Below are positions 27,876 through 38,147 of a stretch of 64,000 nt of DNA, one piece after another. Every line of letters begins with the position of its first letter. Within the stretch, counting starts at the first letter, position 1. A model generated the notes under the pieces. The model worked only from the letters and a program-made list of their open reading frames with translations. It was not told where the DNA came from and made no database searches. Origin of the DNA: Nostoc sp. UHCC 0302. Lineage in GTDB: Bacteria; Cyanobacteriota; Cyanobacteriia; Cyanobacteriales; Nostocaceae. The position numbers and the translations under genes are program-made. Location: contig NZ_CP151099.1 of the NCBI RefSeq assembly GCF_038096175.1, forward strand, positions 2,792,501-2,856,500, written 5' to 3'.

Positions 27876-28040
27876 TCAACCGATTTGCAAACCGATTTCA
27901 ACCCTATCGACTACGACTACTCCTAAACCAGAAACCACCCCAAACGTTAAAGCGATCATTAAGGAAACAATGGCATTAATAACACCGCCAGAAATATCTC
28001 CGCGTAAGTTTCGGAAATGAATTCTATTAATCAATTGCAT
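27876..28040 (-). pseudogene. N-terminal fragment of a SulP anion transporter
   Basis: 54 codons from ATG: MQLINRIHFRNLRGDISGGV followed by INAIVSLMIALTFGVVSGLG, then divergence and a stop. RGDxxGGxxxAIVxLxxALxFGVxSGLG is the first helix of SulP sulfate/bicarbonate transporters. The remaining roughly 500 residues are absent; the break is next to the ABC1-kinase gene start. It may now act only as a leader. Confidence 0.65.
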
Positions 28041-28664
28041 TAGCTTGGAAGTCGTGTGAAAGGAAAGTAATAAGAGGCATTAAGTATGAGGAGGATGAGA
28101 AAGATTTAGAAACTAATAACTTCTAACTCCCCACTCCCTATTAATTAGATTTAAATTTAAATTAAGACCATAATAAATCTCAGCGAAAATCTCATCTTGA
28201 GGCGACAAGGTAAATAATATTTTAAAATGAATTTTATTCAAAAATGGATTCAATCGAGATTTAATTCAGAGGATTATTAAATCTCATTTTATAACTTATA
28301 TCATCAAATAAATCTTAGTTAAAATCTTCTTAATATTTATTAAAAATAAATGGATGTTACTTCTTCTGCTTTTTATTTTATGTCGCCTAAAAAAATTACT
28401 TTCCAGATTATTTTGAATTTTTTTCTTGTTTTTTGCTCATTTTTATTTTATTTGACTCAGTTTTTAGTCTATTTTTTATTTACAGTAATGTCTCTTGATC
28501 AAATAATTACTACTTAATAACACTTACCTCTGACAAATTACGAATTATTTTTTGCCTAATTGGGCGTAATTTTCTGTCTGAAAAACAGGATATAGGGAAA
28601 GAGATTTGTATTCCCTTGTTTGCCCAATTCGGCATGGGTTTCTGTATTTACAAATAGTCCTCTA
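28041..28664. other. Very AT-rich spacer
   Basis: About 620 bp between the SulP remnant and the 3' end of the Ca2+ ATPase gene. Many T/A runs; imperfect repeats of AAATCTCA.. around 28170-28330. No gene, RNA or clear terminator seen. Confidence 0.5.
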
Positions 28665-31502
28665 CTACTGAGTCCTTCTACGCCAACGGATAAATAACTT
28701 CTCTAGTTCAATCCACACAAAGGTAAGTGCGCTAAAACCAATACAAATCATTAATTCCATGAAGGTGAGGTAGTGGGTGCTGAAGAAGTTCCGTAATGGT
28801 TCAACGTAAATCAATAGCAGTTGCAGTATTGATGTCAATATTACCGATGCCAGAATAAAGGGATTAGAGAAGGGATTAATCTCCATAAACAGACGGGTGT
28901 TAGAGCGAATTGCTAGAGCGTGTCCCATCTGTGACAAACACAGAGTAGTAAAGACCATTGTTTTCCAACGGTCTGGATCAAGAGTACCACCTGCCGTATT
29001 TGCTTGGGTGTATCCATAAGCCCAGGACATCATAGCGATACTAATGATCGCTAAAACAATTCCAATCCGAATCATGTATGATCCTAACCCACGGGCAAAA
29101 ATATTCTCCTTGGGATTTTTGGGAGGTTGTTGCATCACAATTGGTCTACCCGGTTCCACAGCTAGTGCTAGGGCGGGAACTCCGTCTGTAACAAGGTTCA
29201 TCCAGAGGATTTGTAGCGGTGATAGGGGTACACCACCTAAACCCATCAGAGGTGCAGCAGCAATTGTGAGTACTTCTCCAATATTACTGCCGAGTATATA
29301 GCGGATAAAGCGGCGGATGTTGATGTAAACGACACGTCCTTCTTCTGCTGCTGCCACAATAGTAGAAAAGTTGTCATCTAATAGCACCATGTCGCTAGCT
29401 TCTTTACTGACATCAGTGCCAGTAATACCCATTGCTACACCAATATCTGCTTGCTTCAGAGCCGGAGCATCATTAACGCCATCGCCAGTCATAGCCACAA
29501 CATGACCCCGATGTTGGAGTGCTTGCACAATCTTCAGCTTGTGTTCTGGAGAGACGCGAGCGTAGACGCTAACGCGGTCTACATGTTGTTCTAGTTCTGC
29601 CATGCTAAATTTTTCGAGTTCTCGACCTGTGAGGACTTCATCTTTAGGACTGGCAATACCTAAATCTTCAGCGATCGCTTTTGCTGTCAGTTGGTGGTCG
29701 CCTGTAATCATTATCGGACGAATTCCCGCCGTGCGACAGCGAGCAACTGCATCCCGTACTTCCGGACGAGGAGCATCCAACATTCCTACCAATCCTAGCC
29801 ATGTGAGAGCGTTTTCGGAAATATCTTCAGAACCTTCTGGTGGTAGTTCAGTTAATAGTTTGTTAGCAAAGCCGAGAACCCTTAGCCCTCGCATTGCCAT
29901 CTTGTTATTTTGCTCTAGAATACGGCTTCGTTGTTCTGCTGTTAGTGGTTTGACATCGTTACCGACTTGAATGTGAGTGCATCGTTCTAATGTCAATTCG
30001 GGAGAGCCTTTAGTAAACATCAGATGGGGAGTTGCGTGCAAATGGAAGGCGCTGATACCTGCACCAGATCCTTCTGCTTCCACCATAACGCTCATCCGTT
30101 TGCGTTCTGAGGAGAAGGGAAACTCTGCCACCCGTGCAAAGCGATTATCTTGCTCGTCTTTGCGGAAAGAACCTTTACCTGCCAATGACAACAATGCACC
30201 TTCTGTGGGGTCGCCCAAAATTGACCACTCGCCATTTTCTTTTTGTAATATGGCATCATTACAGAGTACGCAAGCTAGTAATAAGGCTTGCAGTTCTGGG
30301 TGAGCTTGGGAAAGATGGGTTTTATCTTGCCATTGAAATTCACCATTAGGAGTATAGCCATCTCCGGTAACGTGGGCTGTATTGCTGCCTGTGCAAACAG
30401 CTTGTACTACCATTTTGTTTTGAGTCAAAGTTCCAGTCTTATCAGAACAAATGACGGTGACGGAACCGAGGGTTTCTACCGCTGGTAGTTTGCGAATGAG
30501 TGCATTTCGCTTCACCATGCGCTGTGTTCCTAATGCCAGTGTGACTGTAATCACAGCAGGTAAGCCTTCTGGTACTACCGCTACCGCCATACTCAAAGAA
30601 ACTTTGACTAGTTCTTCAAACAAACTGGGATTGAAGAAAGTACCACCAGCAATTACAATCACCACCAGCACTAATGCACCTGTGACTAGGACATTTCCTA
30701 GTTGGGTCATGCGTTTTTGAAGTGGGGTAGGTTCCGACTCTACCGACTGTAAAGCACTAGCAATTTTTCCTAATTCTGTCTGCATTCCGGTGCTTGTGAC
30801 TAGCACCGTTGCTCGACCTTGCACTACTTCCGTACCTGAAAAAACTAGATTGATGCGATCGCCTAATGGTGCATCTTCTGGTAATTGGACTTCGGCTTGC
30901 TTGTTAACTGCATGAGCTTCTCCTGTTAAGGCAGATTCTCGCACCTGCAAGTTCACCGCCTCCAACAATCGCCCATCAGCAGGAACCTTAACACCGGCTT
31001 CCAGTAACATAACATCTCCGGGTACTAATTCTTTAGACTCAACCTCTAAGGTTTTGCCATCTCGAATTACCCGTACCTTAGAAGATGCCAAATTTTTCAG
31101 GGCTGCTAAAGCTTTTTCTGCACCACTTTCCTGTAGGTAGCCCAATACGCCATTCAAAATCACTACTACAAAAATGGCGACGGCATCTTTAGGAAAGACG
31201 AATATTCCTTTAGTTAAAGCTTCCCGGACATCCAGAACAGCAGAGATAATTGCCACAGCAATTAACATCAGCAACATGATGTTTTTGAATTGATCCCAGA
31301 GGATTTCTCCGGGGGAGCGGGTTCCACCTTCTGTTAGCTCATTTGAACCATAACGTCTGAGATATTCTGTAACTTTTGAGGTCGTTAAACCAAATGTGCG
31401 ATCGCTTCCTAATCGCCTAATAGCTTTAACAACTTCTAAGGTATGCCATGCAGACGTTTCAGCTGGTTGAGTGAACCCAGAGTCTGACGTAGTAGAAGTC
31501 AT
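28665..31502 (-). CDS. Calcium-transporting P-type ATPase, SERCA/PacL type
   Basis: 945 aa P2A-type pump driving Ca2+ out of the cytosol. Residues about 20-65 are the cation-ATPase N-terminal domain; LTGEA at 192-196; M4 ion site AVVPEGLPA (about 308-316); phosphorylation Asp354 in [16 protein letters not shown] (MITGDH) and [17 protein letters not shown]5 NIGEVL and M6 [12 protein letters not shown] supply further Ca2+ ligands; the C-terminal cation-ATPase domain ends in basic RWRRR. All catalytic and most site-II ligands are kept. It heads the cation-transport island. The cognate Synechococcus enzyme is PacL. Confidence 0.93.
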   Translation of the reverse strand: MTSTTSDSGFTQPAETSAWHTLEVVKAIRRLGSDRTFGLTTSKVTEYLRRYGSNELTEGGTRSPGEILWDQFKNIMLLMLIAVAIISAVLDVREALTKGIFVFPKDAVAIFVVVILNGVLGYLQESGAEKALAALKNLASSKVRVIRDGKTLEVESKELVPGDVMLLEAGVKVPADGRLLEAVNLQVRESALTGEAHAVNKQAEVQLPEDAPLGDRINLVFSGTEVVQGRATVLVTSTGMQTELGKIASALQSVESEPTPLQKRMTQLGNVLVTGALVLVVIVIAGGTFFNPSLFEELVKVSLSMAVAVVPEGLPAVITVTLALGTQRMVKRNALIRKLPAVETLGSVTVICSDKTGTLTQNKMVVQAVCTGSNTAHVTGDGYTPNGEFQWQDKTHLSQAHPELQALLLACVLCNDAILQKENGEWSILGDPTEGALLSLAGKGSFRKDEQDNRFARVAEFPFSSERKRMSVMVEAEGSGAGISAFHLHATPHLMFTKGSPELTLERCTHIQVGNDVKPLTAEQRSRILEQNNKMAMRGLRVLGFANKLLTELPPEGSEDISENALTWLGLVGMLDAPRPEVRDAVARCRTAGIRPIMITGDHQLTAKAIAEDLGIASPKDEVLTGRELEKFSMAELEQHVDRVSVYARVSPEHKLKIVQALQHRGHVVAMTGDGVNDAPALKQADIGVAMGITGTDVSKEASDMVLLDDNFSTIVAAAEEGRVVYINIRRFIRYILGSNIGEVLTIAAAPLMGLGGVPLSPLQILWMNLVTDGVPALALAVEPGRPIVMQQPPKNPKENIFARGLGSYMIRIGIVLAIISIAMMSWAYGYTQANTAGGTLDPDRWKTMVFTTLCLSQMGHALAIRSNTRLFMEINPFSNPFILASVILTSILQLLLIYVEPLRNFFSTHYLTFMELMICIGFSALTFVWIELEKLFIRWRRRTQ

Positions 31503-31721
31503 AGATATTCTCTTTTAAATCAAAAACTTGAACTCACATAGCACTATGATTAAATGCTATGAATGCGTTTATTGCTACTATTAAATATTACAATCTTTGT
31601 TGAGTCAATAAGACAATGTAAAGATAAATAAATGTAAAAAAGAAGGTAGGAGGTAGAAGACACGAGGCAGAAGTTAGCAGTTATTCCCCTTCCTTCCATT
31701 CCCCTGTTCCCTATTTTCAAG

Positions 31722-32126
31722 TCAGTTTCGCTTCATTTTAGTCTGATTGGCGGTTTCCACAAATGTAAAACGTTCCCATTCACCGTATAAAGTTTCAGTT
31801 CGGAAGCGAATTTGACTAGCAGCCAGTTCCAATCCTTTAGAGGTGGCACAAGTACCAAATGTATGCATAAATATAGGCATAGCTGCTATACCTCCTGGAG
31901 TAAAGCCGGCAAATGCTGCTCCGGCGGCTGCAAGCATAATGCATTGTCCAAAAGCCTTCCAAGTTTCCTCATTAACATTATCAGACCGTTCAATACTCAC
32001 AAAAGCTTTGAGAGTTGTTTTTCTGGTTTCAAGTACTGGCGTTAGTAAAAAGCCATTACTGTCCATCACAACTCTAAACTCTGGCAAACCGTCTATACTC
32101 CCCAATTCAAAATCTCTAGTGGTCAT
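31722..32126 (-). CDS. Hypothetical protein between Ca2+ pump and exchanger
   Basis: 134 aa, family not recognised. The N-terminal half (FELGSIDGLPEFRVVMDSNG) is beta-rich; a small-residue hydrophobic segment (about 64-90: MLAAAGAAFAGFTPGGIAAM) could be one membrane helix; the tail is charged (YGEWERFTFVE). It lies between the Ca2+ ATPase and the first exchanger, with 65 bp to the latter, likely in the same unit. It may be an accessory subunit (inference). Confidence 0.55.
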   Translation of the reverse strand: MTTRDFELGSIDGLPEFRVVMDSNGFLLTPVLETRKTTLKAFVSIERSDNVNEETWKAFGQCIMLAAAGAAFAGFTPGGIAAMPIFMHTFGTCATSKGLELAASQIRFRTETLYGEWERFTFVETANQTKMKRN

Positions 32127-32191
32127 TTTTGTTGTTGGTTGTCAGTTGTTAGTTATTAGTTGTCATTCTCCCCTGCTCTCTTCTTGCCTCC

Positions 32192-33388
32192 TTAAGTCGG
32201 ATCATAAAAGAACAAGACACTAATAACGCCAAAGAAAATCAGCATTTGCAATCCATTTAACCAATTACATCGCCCATCCTGAGAAATTTGAGTCATGATT
32301 AGAACACTACCAATAAGCGCAGCGATTTGCGGAGGTGAGAAAAGAAAATCAACAGGCTTACCGACCAAAACAGAAGCGACGATTAAAGTTGGAATTACTA
32401 GCAATGCAACTTGAGAAGCAGCATTCATACCAATCTCAAAACTAAGATCCAATTTATTTCTGTAAGCAACCATAACAGCACTCATAATCGCGCCCACGTT
32501 GCCAATAATGCCAATTACAATTGCCCCCACAAACATCTCAGTCCATCCCAGTCCAGTAGTAACAGAATCTACGCAATCAGCAACAAAATTAGATAAAAAA
32601 GCCATCAAGACGCTAGAAGCGGCAAGTACGCCAATAGAGAGGGGGATACCCCAAGACATTTCTACATCTTCTTCTGGCACAAAAACGTCTGTGAGATTTT
32701 TGGCTTGTGGTGCTGACTCGGAATGCACAAAAGCTCCCGCGAGATTCTTAGCTTGCAGTGCTGGTTCCGAATATCTAAATCTAGCCAGGGTATAGATTAT
32801 GCTCCCGCCATAAGCCATGAGCAAAAATACAGACAACCAAACAGAGACATTCTTGATTACATCAGCAGCACTTACACTTTCACTAGAAAAATCAACTGCA
32901 TGAGCATAAACTGACGGCATAAGAATTGCCACCGCAGCAATCATTAATCCTGCGGCTGCATCTTTGGCTCTATCTAAGGGAAATGTCACCGTACCAAAGC
33001 GATAGCCACCAACCATAATGGCTGCACCAACAGCAACCAACATATTGCTGATAATTGCACCTGTCCAGGCAGCTTTTGCTAGCGGCCCTAACCCTTTAGC
33101 TACGGCAATTAAACCAAAAATTAGTTCGGGTAAGTTACTGAAGGCAGCATTCATCATCCCACCCCATGTGCAACCAACCTTGTCTGCTAATTGCTCTGTA
33201 GCATTGCCAAGCCAGTAGGCAACAACAACCATCCCCAGGCAGGAAGTAAAGAACAGGAATATCTCATTCCGAAGTCCTGGCAGGTATGCTATCACTAAAC
33301 TTATCGGCAAAAAGATTGCTAACCAGTGAATACTAGGTTGGCTTAATACTTGCTTAACTTCTTGAAGCTGCATAATTTCAACGCTCAA
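32192..33388 (-). CDS. CaCA-superfamily exchanger with altered alpha-2 motif
   Basis: 398 aa, about 11 membrane helices, aligning along its length with the CAX gene just upstream. Alpha-1: GGMMNAAFSNLPELIFG, with the key Glu88 kept though the GNATE context has changed to SNLPE. Alpha-2: VIGIIGNVGAIMSA, where CAX proteins have GNAAE or GAAVE; the acidic residue is Ala300. The central cytosolic loop has a tandem repeat (207-222 and 223-238, QAKNLAGAFV / QAKNLTDVFV) instead of an acidic helix. It may have altered ion coupling or be a regulatory partner. It follows the intact CAX gene by 86 bp. Confidence 0.75.
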   Translation of the reverse strand: MSVEIMQLQEVKQVLSQPSIHWLAIFLPISLVIAYLPGLRNEIFLFFTSCLGMVVVAYWLGNATEQLADKVGCTWGGMMNAAFSNLPELIFGLIAVAKGLGPLAKAAWTGAIISNMLVAVGAAIMVGGYRFGTVTFPLDRAKDAAAGLMIAAVAILMPSVYAHAVDFSSESVSAADVIKNVSVWLSVFLLMAYGGSIIYTLARFRYSEPALQAKNLAGAFVHSESAPQAKNLTDVFVPEEDVEMSWGIPLSIGVLAASSVLMAFLSNFVADCVDSVTTGLGWTEMFVGAIVIGIIGNVGAIMSAVMVAYRNKLDLSFEIGMNAASQVALLVIPTLIVASVLVGKPVDFLFSPPQIAALIGSVLIMTQISQDGRCNWLNGLQMLIFFGVISVLFFYDPT

Positions 33389-33474
33389 GCAATAATATAG
33401 TTAAAAATTGCTCTCAAAATTTCTACAACGTTGAATCATTGTCTAGATTGATTCAGATTGTGATTTTGAATTGC

Positions 33475-34656
33475 TTATCCTACTACAGTTGGATGTAGGA
33501 AAAACGCTGTGGCTAGCATTAGGTAAGTCATCAAAAGCATGATTCCTTCTAACCAATTGGAACGACTGTTGGGTCTAACTGAGTTGGTCATCAGGACGGC
33601 AATAGCCACTCCTAGAACTGTAAAGTTATCAAAGTCTAGGTTCATCGGTTTGCCAATTATGAAACCACTAAAAACCAAGATAGGCGTGACGAACATTGCA
33701 ATCTGTAAGCTGGAACCAATTGCCACTGAAGATGCAAGATTGACTTTGTTCTTAGCGCCACAAATACCACAAGTGATGATTTCTACAGCTGCACCAAAGA
33801 TGGGAAGAAGAATTACTCCGGTGAATAAGCCACTCATACCAGTAGTAGCGATCGCCTCTGATAAACTATCTACCAGGACTTCGGAGACAAACACTAAAAC
33901 AATTGTTGTGCCTAAAAGCAAGCCAATATGCAGCTTTAACCCATATTTCTCCCCTCTAGCTTCACTACCGTAACTCTCCGGTTCGGCATCCTCATCTAGT
34001 CCATAAAGATGGCTGTGAGTTTTCATAGAGAACAACAGCATGAGGATGTAACTAGTTAAGAGCAGTGCTGATGCGATGTAGGAAAACGCGTTAGTTGTCT
34101 GGAGATGTAGCGCCAACGAAGTAACTTCAATGGCGGTGGGTGCTAGCAAGAAAACAATCACCAAATTAAGCAAAGAGGCATTGACACGACCAACTGCGCT
34201 CAGGTGTTCTTGGTTAATGTGGGAGTTTTGCTGATTGATCCGCAACCCTCCAAAAAACAGGGCAATACCTAAACCTAAGAGCAGATTAGCAATCATGGAA
34301 CCCATCAAACTGGCTTTGACTACATCTATTAGTCCGGCTCTGAGAGCAACAATAGAGACAATCATCTCAGTAGCGTTGCCAAAAGTAGCATTGAGCAAAC
34401 CACCTATAGCAGGGCCAATTCGAGAGGCGATCGCTTCTGTAAAGTTAGCTGTCCACGCTGCTAGAGGAATAATCGCCAAACCTGCTGTCATAAAGACAAT
34501 TTTGGGATTTACATTCAGGTGGTGCAAAATTAGGCAGATGGGAATAAAAACCAGCATCCGTAAGAGTAATGCATCCTTACGGGACATTGAACTAGGTTGC
34601 TTGGTTTTTTTGGTTGTTGGTGAGCGCGATAATCTGCCGGGCTTTGTAACTGACAT
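33475..34656 (-). CDS. Ca2+/H+ antiporter, CAX family
   Basis: 393 aa, about 11 membrane helices. Alpha-1 GGLLNATFGNATEMIVSI (Glu97) and alpha-2 LLPIFGAAVEIITCG supply the two acidic ion-binding residues. The basic N-terminal stretch (KPGRLSRSPTTKKTKQP) before MSRKDALLLRML is unusual; ATG at Met24 may be the true start by comparison with the paralog at 54887. It exports Ca2+ in exchange for protons at the plasma or thylakoid membrane. It heads the unit with the altered exchanger. Confidence 0.88.
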   Translation of the reverse strand: MSVTKPGRLSRSPTTKKTKQPSSMSRKDALLLRMLVFIPICLILHHLNVNPKIVFMTAGLAIIPLAAWTANFTEAIASRIGPAIGGLLNATFGNATEMIVSIVALRAGLIDVVKASLMGSMIANLLLGLGIALFFGGLRINQQNSHINQEHLSAVGRVNASLLNLVIVFLLAPTAIEVTSLALHLQTTNAFSYIASALLLTSYILMLLFSMKTHSHLYGLDEDAEPESYGSEARGEKYGLKLHIGLLLGTTIVLVFVSEVLVDSLSEAIATTGMSGLFTGVILLPIFGAAVEIITCGICGAKNKVNLASSVAIGSSLQIAMFVTPILVFSGFIIGKPMNLDFDNFTVLGVAIAVLMTNSVRPNSRSNWLEGIMLLMTYLMLATAFFLHPTVVG

Positions 34657-35497
34657 TGTTCAGCCTCCAAGACCTTGTTATTTGTCGAGATGGTATGGAA
34701 ATTCGGCGGTCACTTCGTTAGTGAGCGATCGCAATTGTGAGCAATCTATTGATTTGATGACATTAGTTTTAGTCTTCCGGGCTTCTCTGTTGAAAGTTCA
34801 TAAATTTAATAGTCTAGAGTTGCTCAGGTGAACACCTGGTAATCTGACCGAGAAGGCGTATAATGCTATGAGTTGATGGGGTAAATGCTATATTACACTT
34901 ACAAGCTACAAGTCTAAGGCTAATTGTGGATGAGATGACCTTACCACCTTGAACCTCTTATACCCCTGTCTCTTTTGGATACTTTTGGCTTAGGTTTGCG
35001 TCCTTTTACAATAAATTGAACGATAAACTCCTACTTTAGGCCAACACAATAAATATCACTTATTGTTAATAATATATATAGATGCGTTTGCCTTTGGATA
35101 ACCCACACAATTAATCTATGGGTTGGTAATCACTGGGAGATACTAATTCAATCTTTGGATAGGTGCTTACTTGTAGCTTACAGTAATCACCGAAAGAAAG
35201 AGATGATGAAGCTGCTTACACTGATATAAATTTTTAATCAAAGATATAATGTGAAGCAGACATCTTGCTTTCAAGACCTACATAACACCTGAGATATATT
35301 GACTGCTGACAACTGAGAAATAACTACTAATTCGTAATTAAAGGGGTACAAGCTCCCTAGAAGTGTAACTACGAATTACTTAGCTTGCTTGTCGTGGAGC
35401 GAATATTATTAACTACGAATTATTTTGACTATCAACTGTAAACAGTCTATACGTTAAATCTTACTGTTTGCCTTTCTTGAATACCTACAGCACCAAG
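34657..35497. other. Long non-coding spacer
   Basis: About 840 bp. TAGATGCGTTTGCC at 35080-35093 equals the end of the ISAs1-type element at 59175-60372 (AGATGCGTTTGCCCTA), a possible solo insertion-sequence end. Otherwise AT-rich with no convincing gene. Confidence 0.45.
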
Positions 35498-35950
35498 TTA
35501 TTCTGGGTTTTGTATGATGAATACTGAGCAAGGAGCATAGTGGGTGACATAGTTGCTGACACTGCCCAAAATTAGTTCGCTCATACCAGAAAGCCCCCGC
35601 CGTCCGATGACAATTAATCCAGCCTCCCAGACACGGGCAGTTTCGCAAATAATATGACCGGGTCGGCCTAAACCTTGGTAATATTCAGTTGATACTCCGG
35701 CAGCGATCGCTTGTTCTGTGAAAGATTTGAGTAAATCCAGACCGGGTTTTTCAAACTCTTCCCAACGTTTCTTATTCTCTAGAGTATTAATCAAGGTCAA
35801 GATATTTGGGCTTTCTTTTTCATCAACAGATAGAACGTGGAGCAGCTTTAAAGATGCCTTAGTGGCTTTTGCTAACTCCAGTGCTTCTTGAAAGATATAC
35901 TCGCTGATATCGTCACAGCGATTGAGGGCGACGAGAATTTTACGAAACAT
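35498..35950 (-). CDS. Universal stress protein (UspA family)
   Basis: 150 aa single-domain Usp. N-terminal KILVALNRCDD strand and the ATP-binding signature G-x2-G-x9-G-S in IGRRGLSGMSELILGSVSNY; so it belongs to the ATP-binding group. Usp genes often accompany P-type ATPases and exchangers and may report energy state to transporters. It lies 67 bp downstream of the HMA-type ATPase on the same strand, suggesting co-expression. Confidence 0.9.
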   Translation of the reverse strand: MFRKILVALNRCDDISEYIFQEALELAKATKASLKLLHVLSVDEKESPNILTLINTLENKKRWEEFEKPGLDLLKSFTEQAIAAGVSTEYYQGLGRPGHIICETARVWEAGLIVIGRRGLSGMSELILGSVSNYVTHYAPCSVFIIQNPE

Positions 35951-36017
35951 AAAACCTCATAAGCAATTCAAAATTCAAAAAAAGGAATGGGTACTTCAAA
36001 GTACCCAATATCCTCTT

Positions 36018-38147
36018 CTAAACTATGTTTGCTGTCTCTAATTTAGACTCACTCACACCCAAATCATTAGTTTGAGGTTCTTCCACATCAGACGAAAGAA
36101 CTACTACTTCAGTCTCTACTTCTATAGAAGTTGGTGAAATATTAACTGCTTCGGATCTATGACTACGTTCTTGTAATCGCTTTTCTTCCTCAGCAATTTC
36201 AGCTGCACTTAACTGATGTCCTAGTGGCATAACTTCACCAGGGCCGATAAGCGGACGTAGACCATTCAGTTCTGCCAGGATCGCAGTACCGTTGTTGATT
36301 ACTACCGCTAAAAGTGGATCGAGAGCGAAGAAAATACCGGAGATTAACGCACCTAAGTTGGGAACTGCTACGATCATGGTGTTCTGCCAAATAATATCCA
36401 TTGCTTGACGCGCACATTTAACCGCCATGATTAAGCCGCGCAGGTCATCTTCCATCAGCACCACATCGGCTGTTTCTCTGGCGATGTCGGTGGCACCTGC
36501 AAAGGATATTGAAGCATCGGCGTAAGCCAGAGCGGCAGAGTCGTTAATGCCATCGCCGCAGAATGCCACAACCTTACCACTGTCGTGTAATCCTTTAACT
36601 ACTTCTACTTTCTTTTCTGGGAAAGCTTCAGCAGTGACATTATTGGGATGGATGCCGAGATTATTAGCGATGGAGTTAGCAACCCGTGTCACATCACCTG
36701 TGAGCATATGCACAGTAATGCCCATCTCCTTGAGTTCGCGGATGACTTCTTTGCTTTCTGGACGTGGTGGATCACTGTAACGGATCACGCCAAGCAGTCT
36801 ACCATCACCTGCTACGTAAACTAGGGATTGACCGCCTGATTTGGCATCGGGATAGCGAACGTCGTATTCCTCCAAATCCACGTTTTCTTGCTTCATGAAT
36901 CGGGGGCTACCGACAATGATATTCATACCGTCGATTTTTGCTACTGCACCCAGACCAATCTTATATTCCCACTCTTCACATTCTTTGAGGGCAACACCTG
37001 TATCTTTGGCGTGATGAACGATCGCCTCAGCAATGGGATGGGTTAGACCTTTCTCAGCACTAGCCGCATAACACAAAATTTCATCTTTGGTTAAGCGGAC
37101 TTCCATAACATCAATATCATTGACACCTGCATGACCAATAGTTAGTGTTCCTGTTTTGTCACAAACAACGGTGTCAATGGTCGCTAACATTTCAATAGCG
37201 CGACCACTGCGGATCAGTACGCCATTGCGAGCCGCGTAGGTGAGAACCGATAGAATTGTTGTAGGTACAGAAACCCGAATTCCTGTACCAAAGTCTAGGG
37301 TCAGCAATGCGATCGCTCGGCTGAGGTTGCCGCTAAAAATGCCCACACCTGTACCAATTAACAAGGTGGGAATTACCATTTGATTTGCCACTGTTGCTGC
37401 GTAGTTTTCAACCCGTGTATCATGTACAGGTGCAGCCTGCATCAGGTTGACAATCACACCAGCACGAGTGTTGTTGCCAACTCGTTCTGACAGAATGGTT
37501 AATGTACCATCGACCAATAAGGTAGAAGCAAAGACTTCTTCTCCGACTGTGCGAGTGACGGGTACTGATTCACCCGTGAGTTTGCACTGGTCAATAATCC
37601 CTGTCCCTTCCATAACAACGCCGTCAACAGGAATCTGGTCACCAGGATAGACAACAACATGATCACCAACAATCACATCTTGAGTGGGAATTTCTACAAC
37701 TTGTCCATCGCGGATCACGAAGGCGGTCTTACTCAAGCAATCTAGAAGGTCGAGCGATGCCCGTTCACTACCCCGCGCCGTCATATCCCGGATGGCTTCG
37801 CCTCCTTCTACCAGACCTAACATAAAAGATGGAGCAAAGAAATGTCCCGTTGCTGTGTGCAACGCGATCGCTAAACCATCCAAGAAGTCAATGGTTAATT
37901 GACGCTCTTCTTGGATAGCATCCCATGCTCGTTTGAATACTGGAATTGCACCAACAAATACAACAGCACCAATCAAAACAGGAGGAATTGGCAGCCCAAC
38001 CATTGCACCCAAACTGAGTACTAAACCTGCTAAAGGAAAGCCTAAACGTTCTACAAAGTCTACTTCGTTGTTAGCTTTTTCCTTCTCTTCACCAGTCCAT
38101 CCTATAGGAATTTCAACAATCGATGCCTGCTGAATTGCCTTAAACAA
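36018..38147 (-). CDS. HMA_2-type P-type ATPase, N-terminally truncated
   Basis: 709 aa with complete catalytic motifs: TGES (191-194), Asp330 in VVCDKTGTLT, HP (370-371), TGD (483-485), GDGIND (531-536). The M4 helix has no CPC/SPC/TPC metal motif; the stretch reads DFGTGIRVSVPTT, so metal specificity cannot be inferred from P1B rules. The C-terminal 60 residues are an acidic tail. There is no ATG; the TTG at 38147 follows AAGAGA. In the same frame upstream of TTG remain about 16 codons of HMA_2 domain (SYDHEPTAIGIATIQEK), so the domain was cut by a rearrangement with the SUMF1 gene. Confidence 0.85.
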   Translation of the reverse strand: MFKAIQQASIVEIPIGWTGEEKEKANNEVDFVERLGFPLAGLVLSLGAMVGLPIPPVLIGAVVFVGAIPVFKRAWDAIQEERQLTIDFLDGLAIALHTATGHFFAPSFMLGLVEGGEAIRDMTARGSERASLDLLDCLSKTAFVIRDGQVVEIPTQDVIVGDHVVVYPGDQIPVDGVVMEGTGIIDQCKLTGESVPVTRTVGEEVFASTLLVDGTLTILSERVGNNTRAGVIVNLMQAAPVHDTRVENYAATVANQMVIPTLLIGTGVGIFSGNLSRAIALLTLDFGTGIRVSVPTTILSVLTYAARNGVLIRSGRAIEMLATIDTVVCDKTGTLTIGHAGVNDIDVMEVRLTKDEILCYAASAEKGLTHPIAEAIVHHAKDTGVALKECEEWEYKIGLGAVAKIDGMNIIVGSPRFMKQENVDLEEYDVRYPDAKSGGQSLVYVAGDGRLLGVIRYSDPPRPESKEVIRELKEMGITVHMLTGDVTRVANSIANNLGIHPNNVTAEAFPEKKVEVVKGLHDSGKVVAFCGDGINDSAALAYADASISFAGATDIARETADVVLMEDDLRGLIMAVKCARQAMDIIWQNTMIVAVPNLGALISGIFFALDPLLAVVINNGTAILAELNGLRPLIGPGEVMPLGHQLSAAEIAEEEKRLQERSHRSEAVNISPTSIEVETEVVVLSSDVEEPQTNDLGVSESKLETANIV

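Noticed and set aside
31503-31721. Possible Mn2+ (yybP-ykoY) riboswitch before the Ca2+ ATPase
   Set aside because: I could not find the conserved loop sequences or a matching fold in the spacer.
34235-34831. 198-codon plus-strand open frame opposite the CAX gene
   Set aside because: It lies antisense to a well-supported CAX gene; composition reflects the complement of membrane helices and no family is seen.
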